Shown: positions 43,984 through 53,335 of the stretch, one piece after another
Layout: the number at the start of each line of letters is the position of its first letter
How positions within the stretch are numbered: position 1 is the stretch's first letter
Source: Aulosira sp. FACHB-615
Lineage (GTDB): Bacteria > Cyanobacteriota > Cyanobacteriia > Cyanobacteriales > Nostocaceae
DNA length: 64,000 nucleotides
Assembly: GCF_014698045.1 (NCBI RefSeq)
Contig: NZ_JACJSE010000007.1
Span: forward strand, 310,001 to 374,000
Reading direction: 5' to 3'
Made by a program: the position numbers and the translations under genes
Notes under the pieces: model-generated
Told to the model about the DNA's origin: nothing
Database searches by the model: none
The model's input: only the letters and a program-made list of their open reading frames with translations

Positions 43984-44129
43984 TTTAGTTCAATAATTAT
44001 TTATAACTGCTATGTGATACCAATTTGAAAAATGATTGCGACAAATGGGTTACTGAAAAGCTCACCAGTAAGCAATTTCCCAATCCAAAATCCAAAATCT
44101 AAAATCCAAAATGGTATGAGTAAGACTTT

Positions 44130-44340
44130 TTAAGCTTGCCAAAGATATAGAAGCGAGAATAGAAAAACCCAAACAATATCAACAAAGTGCCAAAACAAAG
44201 TAGCAGCACTCACCCCAAAGTGACCTTTTTCATAGTTACCTGGAAGGAAAGAACGAACCAGCATCGTAATTTGAAGAATCACACCAGTCAGAACGTGTAG
44301 ACCAAACAGGGCAAAGCAAAGCCAGACGAGCAAAAATTTT
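44130..44340 (-). pseudogene. Cytochrome c oxidase subunit III, 3' fragment
   Basis: About 68 residues of the C-terminus remain: LVWLCFALFGLHVLTGVILQ ... then FGVSAATLFWHFVDIVWVFLF SLLYLW, with the family motif FWHFVDIVW and two membrane spans. A full CtaE/CoxC is about 200 aa. Upstream codons run straight into transposase sequence at about 44341, so the 5' two-thirds are gone. The frame happens to stay open to 44570 through antisense transposase DNA. A complete copy must exist elsewhere if the oxidase is made. Confidence 0.85.
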
Positions 44341-45020
44341 GATAAAAGTTGACGAAAACCCAGATTGGACGGATGCTCAAATAGCCGGAGAAATAGGGTG
44401 TTCATCAGGTCTTGTACGTAAGTGGCGTAAACGTTGGTGTCAAACCCGTAGTCTGGAAGAAGCACCACGTTCTGGTCGTCCAAGTCTTTTTCAAGCGTCC
44501 GAATAAACCAGCAGGTGCAGAACAACCAGTTCATTTTGCAGCCCGATATATCAGGGAAGGAGCAACACATCTTTTTGCAGCTTTAAGTGTTGCTGAGGGT
44601 TTGATTTATGGTTATTGTAGTCCCACGAAAACATTTATCGATTTTCAGACTTTTCTACTATCCGGATTAATCCCAGAAGCCATTCGTCGTGGTGTACGCC
44701 ATATCTATTTAATCCTTGACAATGGCTCTACTCATGCACCAAAACAATTACAGGCTTGGTTGAATCAGAAACAAAAAGAGGAAGGTTGGAATTTTACGGT
44801 CGAAGTTGTCTGGCTGCCAAAATACGCTTCTTGGTTAGACCAAATCGAAATTTGGTTCAGCGTTTTACAGCGAAAATTACTGACTCCGAATGATTTTCCT
44901 GACCTTAATACATTACAGCAACGTATCACCGATTTTATTATTCGCCACAATGACTCTGCACAACCCATAAAATGGTCATATACAGTGGCGCAGATGATGG
45001 AGAAATTCGCTACGAATTAA
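44341..45020 (+). pseudogene. IS630-family transposase, internally deleted
   Basis: First part (44345-44504): an N-terminal HTH reading WTDAQIAGEIGCSSGLVRKW, RKRWCQTRSLEEAPRSGRPS, then a stop. Second part in another frame (about 44487-45020): RYIREGATHLFAALSVAEGL, LILDNGSTHAPKQL (second Asp of DDE) and WLPKYASWLDQIEIWFSVLQ (final Glu). The centre, with the first catalytic Asp, is deleted, and no inverted ends were found. So it is dead. It has replaced the 5' part of a coxC gene. Confidence 0.85.
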
Positions 45021-45039
45021 TGCAAAGCTGTACTTAGCA

Positions 45040-46224
45040 CTATTTGACAGACTCAGAACTCAAAGCCGCAAATTGTTGCCAACATAGGTATAAAGCGCGG
45101 GGTACATGAAAACATCCCTTCCATTTACCGCCTTTGAGATTTAATAATACTTCTCCACGCCGATTGAGATAGCCGAACCACTCCCCATATTCGGGATCTG
45201 CAAAGTGTTTCCAGGCGTAATCGTGCATTTTTTCATACCATTCCCAGCAGGCGGCGCGTTTTGTCAGGCGATAACCCATTGCTAATGCAACTAACGATTC
45301 TAGATGTACCCACCACAACTTTTGATCCCATTCCAATTGCTGTGGTGGATGTCCATCAGCATCCATAAAGTAATACAAGCCGCCGTATTCTTCATCCCAA
45401 GCAAAATTTAAAATGTTCAGCACCACATCAACAGCTTGGTTAATTGTCTGAAGATCATTTTTCCGGCGGGCGATATCCATAATAAACCACATCGCTTCAA
45501 TACCGTGACCGGGATTAATTAATCTGCCTTCAAAACAATTGATGTGGGAACCATCGGGGGCAACAGTTTCATACATTAATCCTCGTTCTTGGTCGAGGAA
45601 ATCACTCATCACTTCCTGAACGGTTGTGGCTAAAACACTCTCTAAAGTTTCACTGGGAAGTAACCATTCCATTTCGAGAGTCAGGTTAGCTAAAATCATC
45701 GGCACAGCCAAGGCTTTCATTGGTCTTGTACCGGGATAAGTTTTAGTATATTTACCTTTGGGATGCTCTTTGCGACGCAACACATTATTGTAAGCTTGCA
45801 TTGCCACATCTTTTGCCCACTCTTCACCGGAGGCTAAAGCATATTGGCTAAATGCCATCGCCGCAAAGCAATCAGAGAAAATATTGTAAGGTTGGACTAG
45901 GGGTTGACCTTCGCGGGTGAGGGCAAAATACCAATTTCCTTCGTCATCTCTGCCATGTTGGGCGAGGAACTTTGCACCATTGCTGGCGATTTCCAGCCAA
46001 TTTTCGCGTTTTTCTAATTGGTTGCACAACATTGAAAAAGTCCAGACTTGGCGGTTTTGCAACCAGATAAATTTGTCGGTGTCGTAAACTTGGCCTTCCC
46101 GATTTAAGCAGGTAAAGTAACCGCCTTGTTCCAAGTCTAAGGAGTGGTTTTCCCAAAATGGGAGTACGTCATTCAGGAGTGCGTTTTTGTACAGTTCCGC
46201 CAATGCTTTGAAGTCGTACTCCAT
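45040..46224 (-). CDS. N-acylglucosamine 2-epimerase
   Basis: Interconverts N-acetylglucosamine and N-acetylmannosamine (AGE/renin-binding-protein family). 394 aa from the ATG at 46224 with AAGAGCGG upstream; an earlier TTG is less likely. Six-hairpin (alpha/alpha) barrel motifs: NRQVWTFSMLCNQLE, FALTREGQPLVQPYNIFSDC, GRLINPGHGIEAMWF (catalytic His region), KLWWVHLESLVALA and KGCFHVPRAL. Close relatives from Anabaena are well-studied epimerases, needing ATP as activator. No sialic-acid genes are adjacent. Confidence 0.9.
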   Translation of the reverse strand: MEYDFKALAELYKNALLNDVLPFWENHSLDLEQGGYFTCLNREGQVYDTDKFIWLQNRQVWTFSMLCNQLEKRENWLEIASNGAKFLAQHGRDDEGNWYFALTREGQPLVQPYNIFSDCFAAMAFSQYALASGEEWAKDVAMQAYNNVLRRKEHPKGKYTKTYPGTRPMKALAVPMILANLTLEMEWLLPSETLESVLATTVQEVMSDFLDQERGLMYETVAPDGSHINCFEGRLINPGHGIEAMWFIMDIARRKNDLQTINQAVDVVLNILNFAWDEEYGGLYYFMDADGHPPQQLEWDQKLWWVHLESLVALAMGYRLTKRAACWEWYEKMHDYAWKHFADPEYGEWFGYLNRRGEVLLNLKGGKWKGCFHVPRALYLCWQQFAALSSESVK

Positions 46225-46350
46225 AAATTTCCGCTCTTGTATCAACACCAACAGGGTTAAATTATCTCATGCAGAGAGTGAATTAAGCATGATCGATGGG
46301 AGTATGGGAGCGATCGCCCTACCATACCTCATCAAACTTTAGATTTACTC

Positions 46351-46647
46351 ACAATAAAAATTGAAGACTCAACGATACAGGCAAATCTGATAGCAGCCTC
46401 AGCAATTTTGGCTGGGTTAAGATTAGAGCAAAACGTAATTTATAGTCTAGTACGGAGAGACATTATGCAAGAATCTGTGATTTACCGTTCAATTCAGGAA
46501 GAAGCAGAGGCAAGAAAGCAAAGAGAAATTGCCAATAATTCTTTACGAGAAGGTTTTCCAGTTGAAGTTGTGGCTCGTATTACTGGATTATCGATCGCAG
46601 AAGTTCAACAACTTCAACAACAACTGAATGAGTCTCCACAAAATTAG
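46351..46647 (+). pseudogene. C-terminal remnant of an Rpn-type nuclease gene
   Basis: Open frame whose similarity begins before any start codon (LLTIKIEDSTIQANLIAASA), continuing ILAGLRLEQNVIYSLVRRDI then MQESVIYRSIQEEAEARKQR and ending in a short HTH-like tail (VARITGLSIAEVQQLQQQLN). This is the C-terminus of nuclease/putative-transposase families abundant in cyanobacteria; the N-terminal ~200 residues are absent. A short expressed protein from a TTG at 46408 is possible but has no ribosome site. Confidence 0.6.
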
Positions 46648-46693
46648 CCTAATTGCGTGGCGATCGCAACATCACCAGAACTTCCCAGTTAAT

Positions 46694-47833
46694 TTAACGC
46701 ATTGGGGCGGTGGGAGTTTTGATGAGTAAGACTTCTTGTGTATTCATAACGGTACGGGTGCTATAGTTTTTGACTAATTCACGGTACACATTCATTGTTT
46801 CTTCATACACTCTTGCTGCTTTGAACCGTTCTAAATTTTGTTTGGCGCGGTTTTGCCAATATTGGAGTTGCACAGGATCACCAAGTAATTGCGTGAGAAC
46901 ATTGGCTAAGGTTTGACTGTCTTTTGGTGGTACAAGAATGCCAGCTTGACGATGATCTAATGTTTCGGGAATGCCGTCTACATCGCTGGCAACAATAGCA
47001 CAGCCAGCTTCTCGCGCTTCTGTTAAGACTAAACCAAAAGATTCGCAGTAAGAAGCTAAAACAAAGATATCACTAGCCAGCATATAACGTTGGGGTTCTG
47101 GCTGAAAACCTTCAAAATGAATGCGTTGACGTAGTTTGCCGCAGGGTATGTTGTTTACTATTGCTTCAAAGATAGAACGATCTGGGCCGTCACCAACTAA
47201 ATATAAGTGTGCTGCGGGAAAGTTGGGGGCAATTTTTGTAAATGCTGTGATTAACTCTGCAATGCCTTTACGAGTATACATCCCGGCAACGGTGGTGATG
47301 GCTGGACTATGTAAGGGTAGGGGTTGGTAATCTTGAATGCTGGGGTGGCGGGGACTACCTAATGTGCCGTTGGCAACTACGCATAATTTATTCTCAGGGA
47401 TACCACGGCGAACCATAGAATTATATACGGCTTGGCTGACGGCGATGACTCGATCTGCCAATCCCATTAAAACAGCACTACGTTGAAACTCGTTGTGGAC
47501 TGTAGAGACTAAATGATAGTTGTAAGCTTTGCGTAAAACTCCGGCGAGTACAACGCCTGTCATCATGTGTGCATGGATAATATCTGGCTGAAATTGCTGG
47601 ATAATCTCTTTAAAACGCCAAGCCGCTTTAATTAAGTTAAGGGGTTGTCTGCATTGATTGAGATGAAAATGTTTGACGTTATGTTGTGCTAGTAAAATTT
47701 CAAATCCACCGCCAGCCGAAGCAACAGCTACATCATGTCCATCTTGTGATTGTAGACAGGCTAAATCTACGGCTACGTTAACAATGCCATTGCCAATTTT
47801 TTCGACGTGATTTGTAATATGTAAGATTTTCAT
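46694..47833 (-). CDS. Family 4 glycosyltransferase
   Basis: 379 aa retaining GT-B glycosyltransferase. N-terminal acceptor domain: ITNHVEKIGNGIVNVAVDLA, DIIHAHMMTGVVLAGV. C-terminal nucleotide-sugar domain: GMYTRKGIAELITAF, LYLVGDGPDRS, HFEGFQPEPQRYMLASDIFV and the E-x7-E motif ESFGLVLTEAREAG. Cytosolic or membrane-peripheral; sugar and acceptor unknown. Next to a PIG-L deacetylase on the same strand, a pairing seen in glycan and glycolipid pathways that deacetylate an N-acetylhexosamine. Confidence 0.92.
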   Translation of the reverse strand: MKILHITNHVEKIGNGIVNVAVDLACLQSQDGHDVAVASAGGGFEILLAQHNVKHFHLNQCRQPLNLIKAAWRFKEIIQQFQPDIIHAHMMTGVVLAGVLRKAYNYHLVSTVHNEFQRSAVLMGLADRVIAVSQAVYNSMVRRGIPENKLCVVANGTLGSPRHPSIQDYQPLPLHSPAITTVAGMYTRKGIAELITAFTKIAPNFPAAHLYLVGDGPDRSIFEAIVNNIPCGKLRQRIHFEGFQPEPQRYMLASDIFVLASYCESFGLVLTEAREAGCAIVASDVDGIPETLDHRQAGILVPPKDSQTLANVLTQLLGDPVQLQYWQNRAKQNLERFKAARVYEETMNVYRELVKNYSTRTVMNTQEVLLIKTPTAPMR

Positions 47834-47959
47834 AGGATTTTTTCTCTATAGATGTAATTGATAGTTAGAAGGCAGTGGTTCGGCTGCGCTCACCAACCGG
47901 AGGCAGGAGTAAAAATATTATTTTTCCTGACTAAAACGGACAGAAATAAGCCAAAATAA

Positions 47960-48751
47960 TTAAGATTCAACTTTAAAAAATATCTCATAAGTACCTAAGA
48001 AGCGATTAACAAAACCAGGAGGTAAGCTTTCAAGCTGAGAGGTATAGGCTGCGATCGCCTGATTTTTCTTCTGCTGTACTGAGGTAATGGAAAAGCTATA
48101 CGCGGCGGCTATATCTGATAATTTGAGCATGATAAATAATGGCGCTCTCCAGAATAACCAAATTGGATACTGGAAAATTTCAACATTAATTTCTGCTTGG
48201 TTAATTGCTGCTTTTACTAAAGGATATGTCGCCTCATGATCTCGGTGACAGTCTTTTTGATGGGGTAAATAAACTTCCTCTGGTTGATAATGTTTTAAGA
48301 GTTCAGCTATTTGGGCGATCGCTGTTTGTTTTTCGTCACCGTTTAAAGCTTGTAAATACCCATCAGCTTTATCTAAAAAGTAAATTGCTGATGTCTCTAC
48401 ACCCAATATATTTAAGGCTTTAATTGCTTCTTGTTTACGGGTTTGAATAATTTTATTTCTCGATTCTGTATCTATATCTTTTGAACCTTGACCATTGGTG
48501 AGAAACACTACTATTACTGGAATATTTTGCTCACGTTTATAAGCAATCATCCCTCCACAACCAAATGTTTCATCATCTTGGTGGGGAGAAAATACCATCA
48601 CAGATTTTTGGTTAAATTTTAATTGCTGACTGCCTTGCAGTAAAATCCAACGTGTTATTAAGTTGGAATGAATATATTGCATCCGTTCCAGCAAAATACT
48701 CGGTACTAGTTTTTGTAATTGTTGTAAATAAGGTTTAATTTTCATATACAT
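47960..48751 (-). CDS. PIG-L family deacetylase
   Basis: 263 aa zinc-dependent LmbE/PIG-L enzyme, usually removing acetyl from N-acetylglucosaminyl substrates. Zinc site: FSPHQDDETFGCGGMIAYKR (about residues 53-72) with the second ligand in HQKDCHRDHEAT. VVFLTNGQGSKD and TRKQEAIKALNILGV complete the family pattern. Two in-frame ATGs (48751, 48745) are equally good. 126 bases upstream of the GT4 gene on the same strand, so the two probably work on one glycan. Confidence 0.92.
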   Translation of the reverse strand: MYMKIKPYLQQLQKLVPSILLERMQYIHSNLITRWILLQGSQQLKFNQKSVMVFSPHQDDETFGCGGMIAYKREQNIPVIVVFLTNGQGSKDIDTESRNKIIQTRKQEAIKALNILGVETSAIYFLDKADGYLQALNGDEKQTAIAQIAELLKHYQPEEVYLPHQKDCHRDHEATYPLVKAAINQAEINVEIFQYPIWLFWRAPLFIMLKLSDIAAAYSFSITSVQQKKNQAIAAYTSQLESLPPGFVNRFLGTYEIFFKVES

Positions 48752-49137
48752 TTAGGTAAATAATCTGGGTATATTAATTTTCGATGCTTTTAATAACTGA
48801 TAATCTATGATGATTAGCCAATTAAATTAGAGCTATATTCTCTATACTTTTTATTTCTGCTTTTTCAGCTTGTTTTTGGCAACTGTACATAAACTTTATG
48901 CGGTGTTTCTAGTGAAATATATTTAGTATGATAATTCACTTCTGATCTAGAGGGAAGGTAATTTGTTTATTTATTTGATGAAAAAATAGCATTCAATATA
49001 AAGCAATTTCTATTATTAATAAATATTGAATTGTGGTAGCAGTATAATACAATTTTTCTAGATTGGTTTGCATGAACAGATACCCGACTTCTTCAAGAAG
49101 TCGGGTATCTAAAAAACACTAATTTTGAGCAGAGAAG
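48752..49137. other. Intergenic region with a palindrome
   Basis: AT-rich, no gene seen. The palindrome at 49078-49110 lies near the 3' end of the NHL-repeat gene. The remaining part should hold the promoter of the PIG-L/GT4 genes; nothing convincing was found. Confidence 0.55.
49078..49110. repeat. AGATACCCGACTTCTT palindrome, possible terminator
   Basis: 33-base perfect palindrome (AGATACCCGACTTCTT / AAGAAGTCGGGTATCT around one C), 28 bases beyond the stop codon of the minus-strand NHL-repeat gene. Base changes relative to 43951 are compensatory (CCCCGA to ACCCGA with GGGG to GGGT), which suggests that pairing is selected or that copies arise as folded units. Confidence 0.88.
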
Positions 49138-51351
49138 CTAACTTTTGAAGCGATACATAATTACTTTCCCTTTCCAATCTTCTTCTACAAACACTACATA
49201 TTCCCCATTAGAACGACGAAAAGCGCGGATACCTTGGGGTATATCAATCCAACCACTTTCGCCTGCGACTTCTGCGCCTGGTTTTAATGTTTTGACAGTA
49301 GCACCTGTTTTGGCATTGTAAACATAAACCTCGGCGGTTTTCATTTTCACCGCAAATACATAATCACCAGCAACACTCATAGCGGCGGTTGATACTTCGC
49401 GCTTACCTGTGGTGTCGTGGGGAACAACAACGCGCCAACGCAGTGTGGGATTATTTCCTTTACGCCAATTATCAAAGCGGAGAATTTCGGAACCAACGAC
49501 TCCAGCATCATCACCGATCGCAGGATGATCAACCGTAAATCCTGATAAATACATCGTATCAGTTTCGGGAAAGTATTCGATGCGGCGGACATCGGTAATC
49601 ATGCTAGGAGTTTTCTGCTTCTCCATAGAACTATAGCTATAGATGGGATTTCCATACTTATCAAGTCCTTGTAGGGGATAGTGGCGAATCCCAATTCCAT
49701 CTTGAGTGCGTAAAGTTTTCCAAATATCACCTTTACTATCAACCCACCAACCACCTAAGTAGGGATAATCTTCACTTTGATCATACTCACCTTGATCAAA
49801 TTTACCGTTACCGTTGCGATCGCCCCAAATCCATTCTCCTTTATTTGGTTGATAAGGCGGCCAAGTTCCGCTAACTGATTTTTCTCCACCGCCATTTGTC
49901 CCAGCAAACATCCCAGCCGGAATCGCAATCTTACCATCCTTTGCAGAGTCAAAGCGGTAAATTTGCATAAAACTAGCATACATATTTGTCACAAACAAAA
50001 ATCGCTTACCTTGAATGCGGCGAACAAAGGTAGCATCTGGGGAAGTGTGTAAGCGGGGATCTTGGGGATATTTAAAGGGATTTAAGGTGTAAGCTTTGTA
50101 AGTCCATTGCTTCCCTGCTGGTTGGTTATAGTCAATCAAGTAGTGTTCTTGTTTGGTGAACACTTCTAAACCATCGGTGTTGGGATCTGCATCGGCGTTA
50201 TCCACAAATAATAACCCGTGTAATTGCCATATTGGTTTTCCCGATGCAGAAAACTTGCGTAAATCTGTACCTGAGTTGTTAAAACCATTGCTATTCACAT
50301 AGATATTCCCAGAACTATCAGCACCAACTCCGGTAATTCCATATAGTTTTAATGGTTGTACTTCTCCTGGCGTACCTGCATAAACTCCGCCTTTCATCCC
50401 AAAAGTACCAACCTGTACAGGCTGATTTTTGATGTTGTAAATTAATACTTGCTGACGCTGACTGTTGTCTGCAACTAAAAGTCTACCTTGATGATCAATG
50501 GCGATCGCAGTTGGTTTAGGAATATTAGTAATTTGTGACGCTAATAACTTACCTGTAGGGGAGTAGTGGGAAATTTTGTTTTGGTTGTGAATCACCCAAA
50601 GATTTGCTTGTTTATCAATAGCGATCGCACCAGGACGAACTACACTAAAACTACGTAGTTCTTGCATAGTTTCGCTATTGTAGACGCGAATTTTATTCGT
50701 TGCTGAATCACTCACATATAACTCATTTCCTGCAATTGCTAATCCAGTAACTTCACTTTGATTACTGATAATTAGCATACTTTTATCCCAACCCCTTCCC
50801 CCATTAAAAGGTGCTGGTTTTCCCGATAAGTTATAGCGTCTGACAGTATACCAAGTTATCCCTTCCGGTGGATAATCATCCTTTGTTTTACCAATTGAGC
50901 CTTGTGCTAAGGCAATATAAATATATTTACTATTAGCTGTGACTGCTTTACCACCAGTGCGACTCCAGCCGTGAGTCTCTTCCACAGCGCCAATTACATT
51001 ACCATCTTTATATATACCTGCCTCTCTACCAGCTTCATCCCAATGACTGTTAGTATAAACTGTGCCATCGGGTGCAACATACATTGCTTCAATATTATTT
51101 TGTACCCACTTCTTACCACCACCAAAACTATTACCTATCCAAGAAGTTTTATAGGTACTAGCTGCTACTCCTGTGACGCTGGTTTCAGTAGTTATATCAA
51201 GGGAAAAAGCCAGAAATATCACGGCTAGTCCCATCAGCATCAAAGAAATTGGTTTTAACTGTCGATTATTGCCTAACTTGAATATTCTTTGAATATATTT
51301 ATGCAGTTGTTGATGGATTTTACTCAACTTTGTATGTGTATTTTTTGGCAT
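49138..51351 (-). CDS. Secreted NHL-repeat/beta-propeller protein
   Basis: 737 aa. N-terminal signal/anchor at about 36-54 (ISLMLMGLAVIFLAFSL), then an extracytoplasmic protein made of NHL-like beta-propeller blades: VTGLAIAGNELYVSDSATNK, GAIAIDKQANLWVIHNQNK, TAIAIDHQGRLLVADNSQ, ITGVGADSSGNIYVNSNGFN. A DxDxDG-type loop, WGDRNGNGKFDQGEYDQ, probably binds calcium. No enzyme motif recognised. It lies between the glycosyltransferase genes, suggesting a surface or glycan-binding role, but that is only context. Confidence 0.82.
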   Translation of the reverse strand: MPKNTHTKLSKIHQQLHKYIQRIFKLGNNRQLKPISLMLMGLAVIFLAFSLDITTETSVTGVAASTYKTSWIGNSFGGGKKWVQNNIEAMYVAPDGTVYTNSHWDEAGREAGIYKDGNVIGAVEETHGWSRTGGKAVTANSKYIYIALAQGSIGKTKDDYPPEGITWYTVRRYNLSGKPAPFNGGRGWDKSMLIISNQSEVTGLAIAGNELYVSDSATNKIRVYNSETMQELRSFSVVRPGAIAIDKQANLWVIHNQNKISHYSPTGKLLASQITNIPKPTAIAIDHQGRLLVADNSQRQQVLIYNIKNQPVQVGTFGMKGGVYAGTPGEVQPLKLYGITGVGADSSGNIYVNSNGFNNSGTDLRKFSASGKPIWQLHGLLFVDNADADPNTDGLEVFTKQEHYLIDYNQPAGKQWTYKAYTLNPFKYPQDPRLHTSPDATFVRRIQGKRFLFVTNMYASFMQIYRFDSAKDGKIAIPAGMFAGTNGGGEKSVSGTWPPYQPNKGEWIWGDRNGNGKFDQGEYDQSEDYPYLGGWWVDSKGDIWKTLRTQDGIGIRHYPLQGLDKYGNPIYSYSSMEKQKTPSMITDVRRIEYFPETDTMYLSGFTVDHPAIGDDAGVVGSEILRFDNWRKGNNPTLRWRVVVPHDTTGKREVSTAAMSVAGDYVFAVKMKTAEVYVYNAKTGATVKTLKPGAEVAGESGWIDIPQGIRAFRRSNGEYVVFVEEDWKGKVIMYRFKS

Positions 51352-52136
51352 AATCTACTTAAAATTTAAATTGAAATCAGATATCAAAAAGTTCGCCAGT
51401 CAAATAGGTATGGCGACAAATTAGCTATCAAAAAATGGCGTGCAGATACTTTTGTGCTAACTGATACAATCAACACAACTAAGTAGCAATAGATAATGCT
51501 CAAAAACCCTGGTTTATTACTATCGATGGTAGGATGTTATGGATTTTTCACCTGATATTAGTCTGCCTGTGGAAACTTTCAAAAATTAAGACTAATATTT
51601 CAGCCTAATTTTCCCAGGACATATTACATAGATAACAAACACTGGGTATTTGAAAATTGATATTTACCTAAAATTCATGAAAACCACACATATTTTTCAA
51701 CTAGTCAAGAGAAATTCCTAGAAGAATCTTTATATTTGTAGCTAAACTTACTAAACAATAGCTAAAAAAGTAAAACTGAATACATTGAATCAATAATTTT
51801 ACCCAACATAAATATCTTTGATTACTTTAAGACTGTTGAACACCAGAAATCATGTAATTTAAATCACAAAATTTCTGCTTGACACTAGAATCTAAATCGT
51901 TTATAAATTATTGTCCTCTGCAAAAACACTTGTCTTTGATGATTGGCTTTTGAAATTTTAGTAGTTAGATATCTAAAATCAAAATCTGCATCCAGTCAGA
52001 CCCAAAGAATGCTGATTTTAGTAAAAATTACAGGATATAAATATTAGTCTGATTAATCTACTGCAAAATTAAAAAGAAATAACTTGAGAGTGATGGTAAT
52101 TAAACATACACTCAAACAATCATAGGAGAGTAAAAA
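51352..52136. other. Long AT-rich divergent intergenic region
   Basis: 785 bases between the divergent NHL-repeat and GT4 genes, with no gene seen on either strand. It holds one near-consensus sigma-70 promoter at 51879-51907. The GT4 leader would then be about 225 bases. Confidence 0.6.
51879..51907 (+). promoter_or_regulatory. Sigma-70-type promoter upstream of GT4 genes
   Basis: TTGACA and TATAAA separated by exactly 17 bases, the best promoter match I noticed in the window. It points toward the glycosyltransferase pair at 52137-54523. Confidence 0.6.
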
Positions 52137-53306
52137 GTGGGATGTAAAAACGAAAATTTTAATACTAAGTCTGCATCTATACTGACACTGGGGTTGGGTT
52201 GGTTCCCTAAAACACCAGGAGGATTAGAAAGATATATTTATGAATTAACTCATCAATTAGCCAACCGTCAAGACCAAATAGAATTATGTGGAGTTGGTTT
52301 ACCAGAAATTGATTTAAATTCACCAATCAAATTAACTAACTTAGCTTCTCCTAATCTGCCAATTTGGCAAAGACTTTGGCATATTCGCAATAACTTTAAA
52401 AATAGTAGAATCGGCAAGCCAGATGCAATTAATTTACATTTTGCATTATATAGCTTTCCGATTATGGATATTTTACCGCAAGATATACCCATTACCTTTA
52501 ACTTTCATGGCCCTTGGGCATCAGAAAGTGAGCAAGAAGTAACTACTAATAAATTGAGTATTATTATCAAGCGGTTGTTAATTGAAAAAAGTACTTATCA
52601 TCGCTGCGATCGCTTTATTGTTCTGAGTAAAGCATTTGGTAATATTTTACATCAACAATATCAAGTTCCTTGGGAAAAAATTCACATTATTCCTGGTGGT
52701 GTAAATATTCATCGCTTTCAGCCAAATTTATCGCAACAGGCAGCAAAACAGGAATTAGGCTGGCCAGATAATCGTCCGATATTATTTACATCTCGCCGCT
52801 TAGTTTATCGTATGGGTATTGATAAACTCTTGCAAGCTGTAGCTATAATTAAACCTAAAATTCCTGATGTTTGGTTAGCAATTGCTGGTCGTGGTTATAT
52901 GCAAGATGCACTACAACAGCAAGCAAAAGAATTAGGCTTAGAAAATACAGTTAAATTTTTAGGTTTTATCCCAGATGAGCAATTACCCATAGCCTATCAA
53001 GCTGCTGATTTAACAGTTATGCCTAGTCAATCTTTTGAAGGTTTTGGTTTAGCATTAGTTGAATCTTTAGCTTGCGGTACACCTGTTGTCTGTACACCGG
53101 TGGGGGGAATGCCAGAAATTTTAACGCAATTTTCACCAGATTTGATTACCAGTTCAACTGAAGTTTATGACATAGCTGACAAATTAGAGAATATCCTCTT
53201 AGGGAAAATTTCAATTCCTTCGCGTCAGGCTTGCCGTGATTATGCCGTAACTAATTATGACTGGTCTTTAATCGCACAAAAAGTTCGTGATGTTATCTTA
53301 GCTTAA
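52137..53306 (+). CDS. Family 4 glycosyltransferase
   Basis: 389 aa GT-B enzyme. GTG start with AGGAGAG 6-12 bases upstream. N-terminal domain: GLGWFPKTPGGLERYIYELT and ITFNFHGPWASESE. Nucleotide-sugar domain: PGGVNIHRFQPN, LFTSRRLVYRMGIDKLLQAV, LAIAGRGYMQDAL and the E-x7-E motif FEGFGLALVESLACGTPVVC. The N-terminal GGLERY glycine-rich loop is well kept. Followed 29 bases later by a second GT4 gene, so the two are likely co-transcribed in an exopolysaccharide or glycolipid pathway. Confidence 0.92.
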   Translation: MGCKNENFNTKSASILTLGLGWFPKTPGGLERYIYELTHQLANRQDQIELCGVGLPEIDLNSPIKLTNLASPNLPIWQRLWHIRNNFKNSRIGKPDAINLHFALYSFPIMDILPQDIPITFNFHGPWASESEQEVTTNKLSIIIKRLLIEKSTYHRCDRFIVLSKAFGNILHQQYQVPWEKIHIIPGGVNIHRFQPNLSQQAAKQELGWPDNRPILFTSRRLVYRMGIDKLLQAVAIIKPKIPDVWLAIAGRGYMQDALQQQAKELGLENTVKFLGFIPDEQLPIAYQAADLTVMPSQSFEGFGLALVESLACGTPVVCTPVGGMPEILTQFSPDLITSSTEVYDIADKLENILLGKISIPSRQACRDYAVTNYDWSLIAQKVRDVILA

Positions 53307-53335
53307 AATCTAAATTTTAAAGTATTTAATATCTT

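Noticed and set aside
44341..44570. Extension of the coxC fragment to a 146-codon protein
   Set aside because: The extra N-terminal part is antisense of the IS630 transposase; only the last ~68 codons are oxidase.
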